From Suilimivivens sp964614185 (GTDB lineage Bacteria > Bacillota > Clostridia > Lachnospirales > Lachnospiraceae), in NCBI GenBank assembly GCA_964614185.1, contig CAZTKJ010000007.1, forward strand, positions 1-64,000: DNA of 64,000 nt, given 5' to 3'. Below the pieces are notes generated by a model that saw nothing but the letters and a program-made list of their open reading frames with translations, had not been told where the DNA came from and ran no database searches. The stretch's first letter is position 1, and the number at the start of each line of letters is the position of its first letter. Shown in pieces: positions 32,104 to 41,291 of the stretch. The position numbers and the translations under genes are program-made.

Positions 32104-33777
32104 TTATACTTCCATGATAATAGGAAGTATCATTGGCCGGCGTTTTGTCTTTTTCCATACATACTCGCTAAGAGAATCTTTAATGGAAGCCTTAAGTTTG
32201 CCCCAGTCTGCAATGCCCTTATCAAGACACCCTTCCACTGCCTCGTTAACTACGATTCTGGCTTCGTCCATCAGCTCGTCCGATTCTCTGACATAAACAA
32301 ATCCTCTGGAAACAATATCCGGTCCGCATACCAGCTGGTCTGTAGCGCTGTCCAGTCCCAGCACCACGATCAAAATACCATCCTCCGCCAGATGCTGTCT
32401 GTCACGAAGGACGATGTTGCCCACATCACCAACACCCAGCCCATCTACAAGGATATCTCCCACCGGAACTCTGCCGGTTATTGATGCCGAATCCTCAGAC
32501 AACTCCAGTACATCCCCTGATTGAAGGATAAATATATTTTCCTTGGGCATACCCAGTTCTTTTGCAATCTTGGCCTGAGCCATCAGATGTTTATATTCTC
32601 CATGTACGGGAATGGTATACTGTGGATGCACCAAAGTATAAATCAGTTTAATTTCTTCCTGGCAGGCATGTCCCGATACATGAACATCCTGGAAAATAAC
32701 ATCTGCTCCCTTCATCAGGAGTTCATTGATCACATTGGTAACTGCCTTTTCATTGCCCGGTATAGGATTAGAAGAAAAAATAACCGTATCTCCGGGACCT
32801 ATGGAAATTTTCTTATGATTGTTTTCTGCCATACGGCTAAGGGCTGCCATGCTTTCGCCCTGGCTTCCGGTAGTTATGATAACCGTCTTTTCATCCGGAT
32901 AGTTTTTCAGCTGCTCTATATCAATTAATGTCTGGTCCGGTATGCTAAGACATCCTAAGTTAGTTGCAACTTCTATGATATTTACCATACTTCTGCCTTC
33001 TACTACTACCTTGCGGCCAAACTTATAAGCAGAATTAATGATTTGCTGCACTCTGTCTACATTAGAAGCAAATGTGGCAATGATAATACGTGTATTTTTA
33101 TGCTCTTCAAACAATGCATCAAAAGTTTTACCCACTGTTTTTTCAGAGGCCGTAAAGCCGGGTCGTTCCGCATTGGTAGAGTCACACATCAGGGCAAGCA
33201 CGCCCTTTTTTCCAAGTTCTGCAAAACGCTGCAGATCAATGGCATCACCGAATACCGGTGTATAGTCTACTTTAAAATCACCTGTATGCACAACAATTCC
33301 GGCAGGAGAGTAAATTGCAAGGGCCGCTGCGTCTACAATGCTGTGATTGGTCTTAATGAACTCAATCCTGAATTGGCCCAGATTAATGGACTGACCAAAC
33401 TTTACCACCTTGCGCTTAACAGTGTTCAGGATGCTATGCTCTCTCAGCTTGTTCTCAATCAATCCCATAGTCAGCCTGGTAGCATAAACCGGCACATTGA
33501 CCTCTTTGAGCACATAGGGAAGTGCACCGATGTGGTCTTCGTGACCATGAGTGATCATAAATCCCTTTACTTTGTCAATATTGTTTCTTAAATAAGTAAT
33601 ATCCGGAATTACAAGGTCAATACCCAGCATGTCATCTTCCGGAAAAGAAAGGCCGCAGTCTACTACAATAATACTGTCTTCATATTCAAAAGCAGTAATA
33701 TTCATGCCAATCTGTTCCAACCCGCCAAGTGGAATCACTTTCAGGCTGGAACCTTTTTTCATTTCATCTTTCTTCAA
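32104..33777 (-). CDS. Ribonuclease J
   Basis: Metallo-beta-lactamase/beta-CASP ribonuclease with 5'-3' exo- and endonuclease activity in mRNA decay and rRNA maturation. About 557 residues, with the active-site motif HGHEDHIGALPY, a later GDTVIFSSNPIPGNE and VHVSGHACQEE, and a C-terminal domain (about 450-557). The ORF start at 33792 overlaps GGAGGT; TTG 33777 fits that ribosome site best, and ATG 33762 is an alternative. RNase J1 and J2 cannot be told apart by eye. Confidence 0.93.
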   Translation of the reverse strand: MKKDEMKKGSSLKVIPLGGLEQIGMNITAFEYEDSIIVVDCGLSFPEDDMLGIDLVIPDITYLRNNIDKVKGFMITHGHEDHIGALPYVLKEVNVPVYATRLTMGLIENKLREHSILNTVKRKVVKFGQSINLGQFRIEFIKTNHSIVDAAALAIYSPAGIVVHTGDFKVDYTPVFGDAIDLQRFAELGKKGVLALMCDSTNAERPGFTASEKTVGKTFDALFEEHKNTRIIIATFASNVDRVQQIINSAYKFGRKVVVEGRSMVNIIEVATNLGCLSIPDQTLIDIEQLKNYPDEKTVIITTGSQGESMAALSRMAENNHKKISIGPGDTVIFSSNPIPGNEKAVTNVINELLMKGADVIFQDVHVSGHACQEEIKLIYTLVHPQYTIPVHGEYKHLMAQAKIAKELGMPKENIFILQSGDVLELSEDSASITGRVPVGDILVDGLGVGDVGNIVLRDRQHLAEDGILIVVLGLDSATDQLVCGPDIVSRGFVYVRESDELMDEARIVVNEAVEGCLDKGIADWGKLKASIKDSLSEYVWKKTKRRPMILPIIMEV

Positions 33778-33942
33778 ACAATTTACCTCCATGTTTTCCC
33801 ATCACTGTAGAGTTTTCCTCCATGGCAGATAACCTTACAAAATAATGATGATTTATGCACTTCTCATCTTCCGTTTGCTCCGCACACAATCCATCATTAG
33901 CAGTCTGTCTGTCATACAGATTCAACCCGACAGTATTCTGTA

Positions 33943-34200
33943 TTAATTTTCAATTTCTACATCTTCCAGTAGATTTTCAAATACGGCTGCTACCGCTGAC
34001 AGTTCCGTATCATCTTCCACTATTTCATAAATACTTTCTGTGCTTTTATCATCAGAGATGTCCTTCAAAATAAATGCCTGGGAATCTCCTTCTTCCTCTT
34101 CTGTCACTAAAATGTAATGTCTGCCGCCTATTGTTGTCTGCTCCAGCACATAAAACCATGCCGTTTCAGATCCGTCCAACGCAAATGCTATTTTTTCCAA
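33943..34200 (-). CDS. DUF1292 family protein (YrzB-like)
   Basis: An 85-residue acidic protein with a beta-rich core (FYVLEQTTIGGRHYILVTE then EAFILKDISDD-like sequence) of DUF1292. Start is TTG preceded by GAGG; the gene follows ruvX by 2 nt. The order ireB-ruvX-DUF1292 is conserved in Firmicutes. Function not known. The 166-nt gap after it, toward RNase J, shows nothing clear. Confidence 0.85.
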   Translation of the reverse strand: MEKIAFALDGSETAWFYVLEQTTIGGRHYILVTEEEEGDSQAFILKDISDDKSTESIYEIVEDDTELSAVAAVFENLLEDVEIEN

Positions 34201-34202
34201 TA

Positions 34203-34646
34203 TTATACCTCTTCCTGTTTTTCCGCATTCCGCAGTTCAAGATATCCACGCAGAATAAATACTGCCGCAATCTTATCTACATATTCTTTCCTGTTTTCTC
34301 TGCGGATTCCGGCTTCCATCATGGCCTTGTCAGCCGCAACCGTAGTCAGTCTTTCATCCCACATATAAACAGGCAGGCCCGTACGCCTCTCCAGCTTTTC
34401 TTTAAATTCAAGGGTAAGCTCTGCCCTGCTGCCCAGAGAATCATTCATATTTTTGGGAAGTCCAAGTACGATTTCCTCTACCTGATATTCCAAAATCAAT
34501 TCTTCGATTCTGGCCAAAGTCTGACGTAATTTATTTTCATCTTTTCTTCTGATAATTTCTATTCCTTGAGCAGTAATAAGCATGGGGTCACTGACCGCCA
34601 CGCCTACTGTCTTTGCTCCGAAATCCAAACCCATTATTCTCATCAT
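34203..34646 (-). CDS. ruvX: Holliday junction resolvase-like protein RuvX (YqgF)
   Basis: A 147-residue YqgF-fold protein. Motifs: RIMGLDFGAKTVGVAVSD with the first acidic residue, EEIVLGLPKNMNDSLGSRAE, and DERLTTVAADKAM. Homologues act in 16S rRNA 5' end processing or as nucleases on junctions. The ATG at 34646 is used, though the ribosome site is weak; it begins 3 nt after ireB. Confidence 0.93.
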   Translation of the reverse strand: MMRIMGLDFGAKTVGVAVSDPMLITAQGIEIIRRKDENKLRQTLARIEELILEYQVEEIVLGLPKNMNDSLGSRAELTLEFKEKLERRTGLPVYMWDERLTTVAADKAMMEAGIRRENRKEYVDKIAAVFILRGYLELRNAEKQEEV

Positions 34647-34649
34647 ATA

Positions 34650-34910
34650 TTATTTCCAATGATTATTTTTGATGTATTCTGTCAGCAATTCCTCTACAAG
34701 CTCGTCCCGTTCCACTTTCATGATCAGGCTTCTTGCATTGCGATAACTGGTAATATAAGTAGGATCTCCTGACATAATATATCCTACAATTTGATTGACA
34801 GGATTATATCCCTTTTCTGTTAATGCCTGATAAACTTCATCCAGCGTTTTCTTAACAGTATTATTATCGGTTCCAACTTTAAAAAATTGTGTGTTTCCTA
34901 AGTCCTGCAT
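34650..34910 (-). CDS. ireB: IreB family regulatory phosphoprotein
   Basis: Small all-helical protein of 86 residues, IreB/DUF965 family. In Enterococcus, IreB is a substrate of the Ser/Thr kinase IreK and damps cephalosporin resistance. TQFFKVGTDNNTVKKTLDEV has the phosphorylatable Thr residues, and ALTEKGYNPVNQIVGYIMS is the conserved helix. The longest frame begins with GTG, but AAGGGG is spaced properly only for ATG 34910. Start of the ireB-ruvX-DUF1292 group. Confidence 0.93.
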   Translation of the reverse strand: MQDLGNTQFFKVGTDNNTVKKTLDEVYQALTEKGYNPVNQIVGYIMSGDPTYITSYRNARSLIMKVERDELVEELLTEYIKNNHWK

Positions 34911-34990
34911 AAGCCGCACCCCTTGTTTTGTCTAACCCTATTCTTTTTTATCTTACCCCATTTTATTCTAAAATTCAATGGTATTTAACC

Positions 34991-36352
34991 CTATTCTCTT
35001 TCAAAGAGCAGAATATCCGGCTGCAAAAACCCACTACAGCTTCCTTTTAAAATCCTTCCGGAAAGATTCTCTCCGGAAGGGATGGCCGCCTTAATATACT
35101 CCATGCTGTGTCCGATCTGGTACTGCCTTCCCCCTATTTCTTTTTGTTCCTCGAATAAAACCGCCATCTCCGTATGTAAATGCTTTTTTCGGAACTCATG
35201 GGACATCTCCTGCTCTAAGCGGATCAGGATATCGCTTCTTTCTGCTTTAGTATCTTCCCGGATCTGATTTTTCATAGCAGCTGCTATAGTACCTTTCCGT
35301 TTGGAATATTTAAAGATATGCATCTCGTAAAAGCATACTTTTTTTAAGAAATTCCTGGTTACTTCAAATTCTTCTTCAGTTTCCCCCGGAAACCCTACGA
35401 TTACATCTGTAGTAATTGCCGGATCTTTAAAAAACTTACGAAGAATGCATACCTTCTCATAGTATTCCTCCGCAGTGTATCTTCTATTCATCCGTTTCAA
35501 AACAGTATTACAGCCGCTTTGTAAAGATATATGGAAATGAGGGCAGAATTTAGACAGACCGGAAAGTTCTTTGGCAAAGTTTTCCGTCACGATCCTTGGT
35601 TCTAAAGAACCCAGACGGATACGTTCCACTCCATCTATCTCATGAATCTTTTTGATCAATGCAAGCAATCTTTCATGAGGGAATCCTTCTCCACCTGATA
35701 TATTGTTAATTCCATCAAAGTCAAGGCCGTAAGAGCTGATGTGGATTCCGGTAAGCACCACTTCCCGATATCCATGCTGTGCAAGGTTCATCACTTCTGT
35801 AAGGATTTCTTCCTCTTTACGGCTTCTTACCCTGCCTCTTGCGTATGGAATGATACAATAAGTACAGAACTGATTACAGCCATCCTGGATCTTGATAAAA
35901 GCCCGGGTATGTTCTGCCGTACGCCGGAGCATCATGGATTCATATTCTTTCGTATGGCCAATGTCTATGACAGTCTTTCCCTCTAAGGTCTTGCTTCTTT
36001 CTTCCTGCTTTGAAAGGAACTCCTCCAAAATAGGGATCAAATCTTTTTTCCGGTTGTTTCCGATAACCAGATCAATGCTCTCATCCTTCAACACTTCCTC
36101 TTGGCCTGTCTGCACATAACAGCCTACTGCCACTACTACAGCTTCCGGATTCTTCTTTCTGGCACGGTGAAGCATTTGTCTGCTTTTTTTATCTGCTACA
36201 TTTGTTACGGTACATGTGTTGATGATATATATATCGGCATGTTCATCAAAAGGTACAATTTTGTAACCCTTTTCTTGTAACATTTGTTGCATAACATCCA
36301 TTTCATATCCGTTTACTTTACATCCCAGGTTATGTAATGCAACACTTTTCAT
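34991..36352 (-). CDS. mtaB: tRNA t6A37 methylthiotransferase MtaB
   Basis: Radical SAM enzyme adding a methylthio group to t6A37 in tRNA. The 453-residue protein has an N-terminal UPF0004 domain with cluster cysteines (LGCKVNGYEMD, INTCTVTN, VAVGCYV), the radical SAM triad CNQFCTYC, and a C-terminal TRAM domain. The longest frame starts at 36385; CGGAGAATAAT points to ATG 36352. It faces the HPr-like gene divergently across about 100 bp. Confidence 0.95.
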   Translation of the reverse strand: MKSVALHNLGCKVNGYEMDVMQQMLQEKGYKIVPFDEHADIYIINTCTVTNVADKKSRQMLHRARKKNPEAVVVAVGCYVQTGQEEVLKDESIDLVIGNNRKKDLIPILEEFLSKQEERSKTLEGKTVIDIGHTKEYESMMLRRTAEHTRAFIKIQDGCNQFCTYCIIPYARGRVRSRKEEEILTEVMNLAQHGYREVVLTGIHISSYGLDFDGINNISGGEGFPHERLLALIKKIHEIDGVERIRLGSLEPRIVTENFAKELSGLSKFCPHFHISLQSGCNTVLKRMNRRYTAEEYYEKVCILRKFFKDPAITTDVIVGFPGETEEEFEVTRNFLKKVCFYEMHIFKYSKRKGTIAAAMKNQIREDTKAERSDILIRLEQEMSHEFRKKHLHTEMAVLFEEQKEIGGRQYQIGHSMEYIKAAIPSGENLSGRILKGSCSGFLQPDILLFERE

Positions 36353-36384
36353 ATTATTCTCCGTTTTTTTGTATTGTTTTATCA

Positions 36385-36416
36385 TTGACTTTTTAATATG
36401 AATCCTTTACTATACT
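36385..36416 (+). promoter_or_regulatory. Promoter of the HPr-like gene
   Basis: TTGACT (36385-36390) followed at 17 nt by TACTAT (36408-36413), or at 20 nt by TATACT (36411-36416). AAGGAGGT stands before the ATG, so strong expression is likely. Confidence 0.55.
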
Positions 36417-36452
36417 AGCAGGCAGGTATGAAAATATAAGGAGGTAATTACA

Positions 36453-36683
36453 ATGAAAACTGTACAGATTTCATTAAATTCTATCGATAAGGTAAAAGCT
36501 TTTGTAAATGATATTACAAAGTTTGATTATGACTTTGACTTAGTTTCAGGAAGATATGTCATTGATGCTAAATCCATTATGGGTATCTTTTCTCTGGACT
36601 TATCTAAACCTATCGATTTAAATATTCATGTAGAAGAAAACGTTGATGACGTTTTAGAATCGTTAAAGTCCTATATCATTTAA
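36453..36683 (+). CDS. HPr-like protein without the phosphorylatable histidine
   Basis: A 76-residue HPr-fold protein. The serine-loop helix is kept (DAKSIMGIFSLDL, Ser41 corresponding to HPr Ser46), but the stretch that normally carries His15 reads ISLNSIDKVKAFV, with no His. It therefore cannot pass phosphate in the PTS but may be phosphorylated by HPr kinase, as in Bacillus Crh. A strong ribosome site, promoter and terminator make it a single-gene unit. Crh itself is closer to HPr in sequence, so this may be a separate branch. Confidence 0.8.
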   Translation: MKTVQISLNSIDKVKAFVNDITKFDYDFDLVSGRYVIDAKSIMGIFSLDLSKPIDLNIHVEENVDDVLESLKSYII

Positions 36684-36728
36684 TATTTAGCAGGCTTTAA
36701 ATATATATTCTTCCACATTGTTAAAACC

Positions 36729-36759
36729 AAACGGCATATTCCAGTAATATGCCGTTTTT
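36729..36759 (+). terminator. Terminator of the HPr-like gene
   Basis: AAACGGCATATT (36729-36740) pairs with AATATGCCGTTT (36746-36757) around a five-base loop, followed by T. It lies 46 nt past the stop and could also serve thiI on the other strand, where the tail is weaker. Confidence 0.85.
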
Positions 36760-36785
36760 AATATAAGAACGACTTGCAACGCATG

Positions 36786-37973
36786 TTATTCATTACAGCT
36801 CACAATAATCACTTCATCCGTATCAAGCGCTGTCTGCATCAATTCATCAATCTTTTCATTCAAATTCTGCTCATGCCGTTTAATGATATTTAAATTCGGC
36901 TTTGTTACAGGATGCTTGGCCACAAAAATCGTACAGCAGTCTTCATATGGCAAAATAGAAGTTTCATAAGTCCCTATTCTTTCAGAAACATCTACAATCT
37001 CCATCTTGTCAAACCCGATCAGCGGACGAAATACAGGAAGGGTACATACTTCATTGGTCACTGCCAGGGACTGAATTGTCTGGGAGGCAACCTGTCCAAT
37101 ACTCTCTCCCGTAATCAGGCCGAGACAATTTGTGGTTCTTGCTATTTTTTCTGCAATCTTCATCATATACCGCCTCATAATGATGGTCAGTTCGTCGTGA
37201 GGACATTTCTCGTATATGTAAAGTTGGATATCCGTAAAATTAATCACATGGAGATAAATGGGTCCTGCATATCTGGCCACCTGCTTAGCTAAATCTACCA
37301 CCTTCTGTTTCGCACGGTCACTGGTATATGGCGGTGCATGAAAATATACGGCATCTATCTTAACGCCTCTTTTGGCAATCATATATCCTGCTACAGGGGA
37401 ATCAATTCCGCCTGACAAAAGAAGCATTGCCTTGCCGTTGCTTCCTACCGGCATACCGCCGGGACCGGGAATTGTTTCGGAATAAATATATATTTTTTCC
37501 CGGATTTCCACATTAAAAAATACATCCGGCTTATGGACATCTACCGAAAGTTCCGGAAAAGCATCTAAGATCACGCTGCCCAGCTGCGCACTCAGTTCCA
37601 TAGAATTAACAGGATAGTTCTTTCTGGCTCTTCTGGTCTGTACCTTAAAGGTAAAATTTCTGTCAGGATATACATTGCCTATATACTTCACAATCTCCTG
37701 ACCCAGTTTTTCAATTCCTTCATCCTCAATATGAACTACCGGACAGATACCGGAAACTCCAAATACTGTTTTCAGGTTGTCCACCGTTTCATCAAAATCA
37801 AATTCCGACAACGCCTCAATATAAATCCTTCCCGGCGTACGCGTTACTTCAAACTCTCCTTCACACCGTTTCAAAGCATACTTGATCTGTCTGACAAGAG
37901 CTTCCTCAAACAGATGTCTGTTTTTTCCTTTTACTCCGATTTCCGCATATTTGATCAAAAATGCCGTAAACAT
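36786..37973 (-). CDS. thiI: tRNA 4-thiouridine synthase ThiI
   Basis: Makes 4-thiouridine at tRNA position 8 and may feed sulfur to thiamine thiazole synthesis. The 395-residue protein has an N-terminal ferredoxin-like and THUMP part (RARKNYPVNSMELSAQLG) and a PP-loop LLLSGGIDSPVAGYM. The C-terminal rhodanese domain of enterobacterial ThiI is absent, as usual in Bacillus; sulfur would then come straight from the desulfurase next door. The longest frame starts at 38033; AAGGAG fixes ATG 37973. No thiamine riboswitch is seen upstream. Confidence 0.95.
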   Translation of the reverse strand: MFTAFLIKYAEIGVKGKNRHLFEEALVRQIKYALKRCEGEFEVTRTPGRIYIEALSEFDFDETVDNLKTVFGVSGICPVVHIEDEGIEKLGQEIVKYIGNVYPDRNFTFKVQTRRARKNYPVNSMELSAQLGSVILDAFPELSVDVHKPDVFFNVEIREKIYIYSETIPGPGGMPVGSNGKAMLLLSGGIDSPVAGYMIAKRGVKIDAVYFHAPPYTSDRAKQKVVDLAKQVARYAGPIYLHVINFTDIQLYIYEKCPHDELTIIMRRYMMKIAEKIARTTNCLGLITGESIGQVASQTIQSLAVTNEVCTLPVFRPLIGFDKMEIVDVSERIGTYETSILPYEDCCTIFVAKHPVTKPNLNIIKRHEQNLNEKIDELMQTALDTDEVIIVSCNE

Positions 37974-38032
37974 ATCTGCTCCTTTTCTAAATATCCATAA
38001 ACATCCTCTGCCTATGGCTTCCTTTTTACACA

Positions 38033-38074
38033 CAGCCGCTAATTGCCATGATTCAAATGCATATTTAGCGGCTG
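38033..38074. other. Inverted repeat between cysteine desulfurase and thiI
   Basis: CAGCCGCTAA (38033-38042) is the exact complement of TTAGCGGCTG (38065-38074), around a 22-nt loop. It lies in the leader of thiI, downstream of the desulfurase stop. No T run follows, so it is more likely a processing or regulatory hairpin than a terminator. Confidence 0.4.
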
Positions 38075-38101
38075 CTGCATAAATTACTGTTTTTGTATTG
38101 A

Positions 38102-39256
38102 TTATTTTCTCTGGAATTTTCTAAGCATAGGAATTATATCATATAAAGCCTGTAAAGTATAGTTGATTTCCTCCATGGTAGTGAAAACGGAAAAACTGAA
38201 ACGAATGGTAGAGCCAAGCAGATCTCTGTCAATCCCCATAGCCTGCAATGTTGCGGAAGGCTGTGGTTTATGGGCGGAACAGGCACTGCCTGCAGAAACG
38301 TAAATGCCTTTGTCCTCCAATGCATGGAGCAGGACTTCACTCCGAACGCCTCTAAAAGATACACTGACGATATGGGGCGCACCGTCTCTTCCTTTCGGCC
38401 CGTTTACAACAATATCCGGAATCCTGTATACTCCTTCTGTAAAAGTTTCTTTTAACCGGTAAAGATTCTCTATCTCCCGGTTCAAATCTTCATAAATCAT
38501 TTCAACAGCTTTCCCAAGTCCTGCAACAGCAGGCACATTTTCTGTACCGGAGCGCAGCCCGCTCTGCTGGCCGCCGCCAAAAATAATAGGCTTTATCTTC
38601 ACCTTTTCATCCACGTATAAAAAACCTACTCCTTTGGGACCATGGATCTTATGACCGCTTACCGCCAACAGATCAATATGCATTTTTTTAGGGAGTATTC
38701 TGTATTTACCGTAACCCTGCACAGCATCTACATGAAACAGGATTTTAGGATTCATCCGCTTGATCATAGCTCCTGCCTCCTCAATAGGCTGCAAGGCACC
38801 CACTTCATTATTGGTATGCATGATAGATACTAAGATCGTTTCTCCTGTAATGGCACGCTGCAAATCTTCCAGGCGAATGCATCCCTTTTCATCTACGGGA
38901 AGATAGGTTATACGAAATCCTTCTTCTTCCAGATACTTCATAGTTTGCAAAACTGCCGGATGTTCTACCTGTGTAGTGATCAGGTGCCTTCCGGCCCGGC
39001 AGTTAGCATAGGCACAGCCTCTGAGAGCCAGATTATCTGCCTCTGTTCCGCCAGAAGTAAAAAAGATTTCTTTTTCATTTACTTTCAGGTTTTTAGCAAT
39101 TATTTCTTTTGCATAATGAAGATACCTCTCCGCCTGCACGCCTTTTCTATGCAGACTGGATGGATTCCCATAATCTTCACACATGATTTTTGTCATCAGA
39201 TCCGCTACTTCATCAAAACATCTGGTAGTTGCGGAATTATCTAAATAAATCTCCAT
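38102..39256 (-). CDS. Cysteine desulfurase (NifS/IscS family), ThiI partner
   Basis: PLP enzyme that takes sulfur from cysteine as a persulfide. The 384-residue protein has the PLP lysine in AVSGHKIHGPKGVGFLYV, His in TTQVEHPAVL, and the active-site Cys in SAGSACSAHKP. It sits upstream of thiI, like nifZ-thiI in Bacillus, and probably supplies ThiI rather than general cluster assembly. GGAC precedes the ATG. No IscU-like scaffold gene is nearby. Confidence 0.93.
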   Translation of the reverse strand: MEIYLDNSATTRCFDEVADLMTKIMCEDYGNPSSLHRKGVQAERYLHYAKEIIAKNLKVNEKEIFFTSGGTEADNLALRGCAYANCRAGRHLITTQVEHPAVLQTMKYLEEEGFRITYLPVDEKGCIRLEDLQRAITGETILVSIMHTNNEVGALQPIEEAGAMIKRMNPKILFHVDAVQGYGKYRILPKKMHIDLLAVSGHKIHGPKGVGFLYVDEKVKIKPIIFGGGQQSGLRSGTENVPAVAGLGKAVEMIYEDLNREIENLYRLKETFTEGVYRIPDIVVNGPKGRDGAPHIVSVSFRGVRSEVLLHALEDKGIYVSAGSACSAHKPQPSATLQAMGIDRDLLGSTIRFSFSVFTTMEEINYTLQALYDIIPMLRKFQRK

Positions 39257-39386
39257 AGTGTCACCAGTCCTTTTATCTCAAATATACTGCAACCGTTTCA
39301 GCACCACAGTTAATCGCTTTATCTATGATTATAATATGCTGTTTTCTTTATTTGTTGCTTTATTCTCTCTTTTTCCGCCATATTTT

Positions 39387-40127
39387 TCAGCTTTCCAACT
39401 GGTACATAATTAAGGAGAGAACTGTCATTCCCGCTGTTTCCGTGCGAAGAATCCGCTTTCCCAAAGTAATGGGAGTAAATCCCTCCTTCACGGCTTCCTC
39501 TACCTCCGCTTCTTCAAATCCGCCCTCCGGTCCGATAAAAACAGCTATATCCTCTCCCGGTTTTAAACTGCCTATGATTTTCTTAGTTTCCCCCATCCCT
39601 TCTGCCAGTTCATAGGGAATGATCTTGATCTTGCAGTTTTTGCTGTAAGCAACAGCTTCTTTCATGGTCATCACATTCTTTACTTCCGGTATGATACCCC
39701 GCTTGCTTTGTTTTGCTGCCGCTTCTGCAATTGCCTGCCATCTGCTTATTTTATTTTTTTCTTTCTTCTCGTCCAGTTTTACTACCGCACGCTTACAGGA
39801 AACAGGAATAACCTCATATGCGCCAAGTTCTACCGCTTTTTGTATAATGAATTCCATTTTATCAGCCTTGGGCAGTCCCTGAAACAGATAAACCTTAGAA
39901 GGAAGTTCCAAACCCTCTTCTCTTATAAACTGCAGCTTGCAGACAATCTCTTTTTCTGCAAATTCCGTAATGCTGCAGCGATATTCCTTTCCGTCCATCC
40001 CATTACTGACAGAGATCTCATCTCCTTTTTTCATACGGAGGACATTCTTAATATGATTCACGTCATTCCCTGTGATTACAATTCTAAGGCCCTGTATTTG
40101 GGAAGGCTCTACAAAAAACTGATACAT
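39387..40127 (-). CDS. rsmE: 16S rRNA m3U1498 methyltransferase RsmE
   Basis: SPOUT-class methyltransferase with N-terminal PUA-like part (MYQFFVEPSQIQG, ITGNDVNHIKNVLRMKKGDE) and the C-terminal knot, VFIGPEGGFEEAEVE and LGKRILRTETAGM. The longest frame starts at 40217, inside prmA; CAGGGGGTATTT ahead of ATG 40127 gives the usual 246-residue size. It follows prmA by 28 nt, a common pairing. Confidence 0.95.
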   Translation of the reverse strand: MYQFFVEPSQIQGLRIVITGNDVNHIKNVLRMKKGDEISVSNGMDGKEYRCSITEFAEKEIVCKLQFIREEGLELPSKVYLFQGLPKADKMEFIIQKAVELGAYEVIPVSCKRAVVKLDEKKEKNKISRWQAIAEAAAKQSKRGIIPEVKNVMTMKEAVAYSKNCKIKIIPYELAEGMGETKKIIGSLKPGEDIAVFIGPEGGFEEAEVEEAVKEGFTPITLGKRILRTETAGMTVLSLIMYQLES

Positions 40128-40155
40128 AAATACCCCCTGCCGATTCCTGTTGCTG

Positions 40156-41142
40156 TTACGGTTTTCTTGCAGTAATGGAAACCCATTCACCCTGATAGGA
40201 TATTTCAAGAATTTCAAGTCCTGCCGCCCTTACCGCATCTGCCACCACTTGTTCCTTATCATCAATGATTCCTGATGTAATGTAGATGCCGCCTTTTTTC
40301 AGCTGATGGAAAATAACCGGCGTCAAGGGAACAAGAACATCCGCAAGAATATTGGCTGTTACAATATCGTAGCGCTCATAGCCTGCCTGATCCTGAATTT
40401 CCTTTTCTGTAATAATGTTGCCGATTATCAGCCGGAAAGCATCTTCCGGGATATGATTTGCCTCTTTATTTTCTTTTACGGCTTCAATGGCACAAGGATC
40501 CAAATCCGTACCCAATGCATATTTGGCTCCAAACATAAGAGCCAAAATAGCCAGGATACCGCTGCCGCATCCCACATCCAGCAAAACCGTTTCCGGAGTA
40601 ATATATTTACGGAGGGCCCTGATGCAAAGCTGGGTCGTATCATGCATTCCCGTCCCAAATGCCATACCGGGATCGATATGAAGGATCATTTTGTCCTTAT
40701 CCTGAGGTTGTATCTCCTCCCATGAAGGAATCACAAGTACATCGTCTATAGTAAACTGATGAAAATATTGCTTCCAGTTATTGATCCAGTCAATATCCTT
40801 TGTTTCGTCAACAGTAATGCTGCCTTTTCCTATATCCATAAAGGAACGCAGTTCTTCTAATTCCTTTTTTATTTCATCCACTATCTGATCGGGCAGTTTC
40901 CTTTCTCCTGCAATTTCCAAAAAACCGTCTTCTTTTTCTTCTACGAAAAAACTGAGATAAGCAATTCCATCATCTTCAGGTCCTTCCGGCAGAATATCTA
41001 CAAACATCTGCTCCTTTTCCATTGCTGTCAATGGGACTTTATCCTCTATCTGCGCTCCTTCAAGTCCAATATCATACAATGTACTGATAATGATATCTTC
41101 TGCCTCGGTAATTGTTTCTATTTTGAATTTCATCCATTTCAT
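40156..41142 (-). CDS. prmA: Ribosomal protein L11 methyltransferase PrmA
   Basis: SAM enzyme methylating L11 lysines. The 328-residue protein has the substrate-recognition N-terminus (MKWMKFKIETITEAEDIIIS), and the catalytic domain with motif I LLDVGCGSGILAILALMFGA, TANILADVL and EWVSITARK at the end. The frame begins at 41187; GGGAGAAG ahead of ATG 41142 fixes the start. Paired with rsmE. Confidence 0.95.
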   Translation of the reverse strand: MKWMKFKIETITEAEDIIISTLYDIGLEGAQIEDKVPLTAMEKEQMFVDILPEGPEDDGIAYLSFFVEEKEDGFLEIAGERKLPDQIVDEIKKELEELRSFMDIGKGSITVDETKDIDWINNWKQYFHQFTIDDVLVIPSWEEIQPQDKDKMILHIDPGMAFGTGMHDTTQLCIRALRKYITPETVLLDVGCGSGILAILALMFGAKYALGTDLDPCAIEAVKENKEANHIPEDAFRLIIGNIITEKEIQDQAGYERYDIVTANILADVLVPLTPVIFHQLKKGGIYITSGIIDDKEQVVADAVRAAGLEILEISYQGEWVSITARKP

Positions 41143-41187
41143 GTGTCTTCTCCCTTTCATACCTGCCATTTTGCACAGATTCATCAA

Positions 41188-41216
41188 TTGTATTCCACCG
41201 GGTTTAATGTTATCAT
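41188..41216 (+). promoter_or_regulatory. Promoter of the nudC run
   Basis: TTGTAT (41188-41193), 17 nt, TATCAT (41211-41216), about 75 nt before nudC, in the gap divergent from prmA. Confidence 0.6.
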
Positions 41217-41291
41217 ACTTATAAATAGATTTCCATAAAGATAGGACAATTTACTTCAATATTTAAAAACAGGCTTAAAGAGGAATTGGAA

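Noticed and set aside
37974..38101. A thiamine riboswitch ahead of thiI
   Set aside because: Only a simple inverted repeat is present; the conserved thi-box stretches are not seen.
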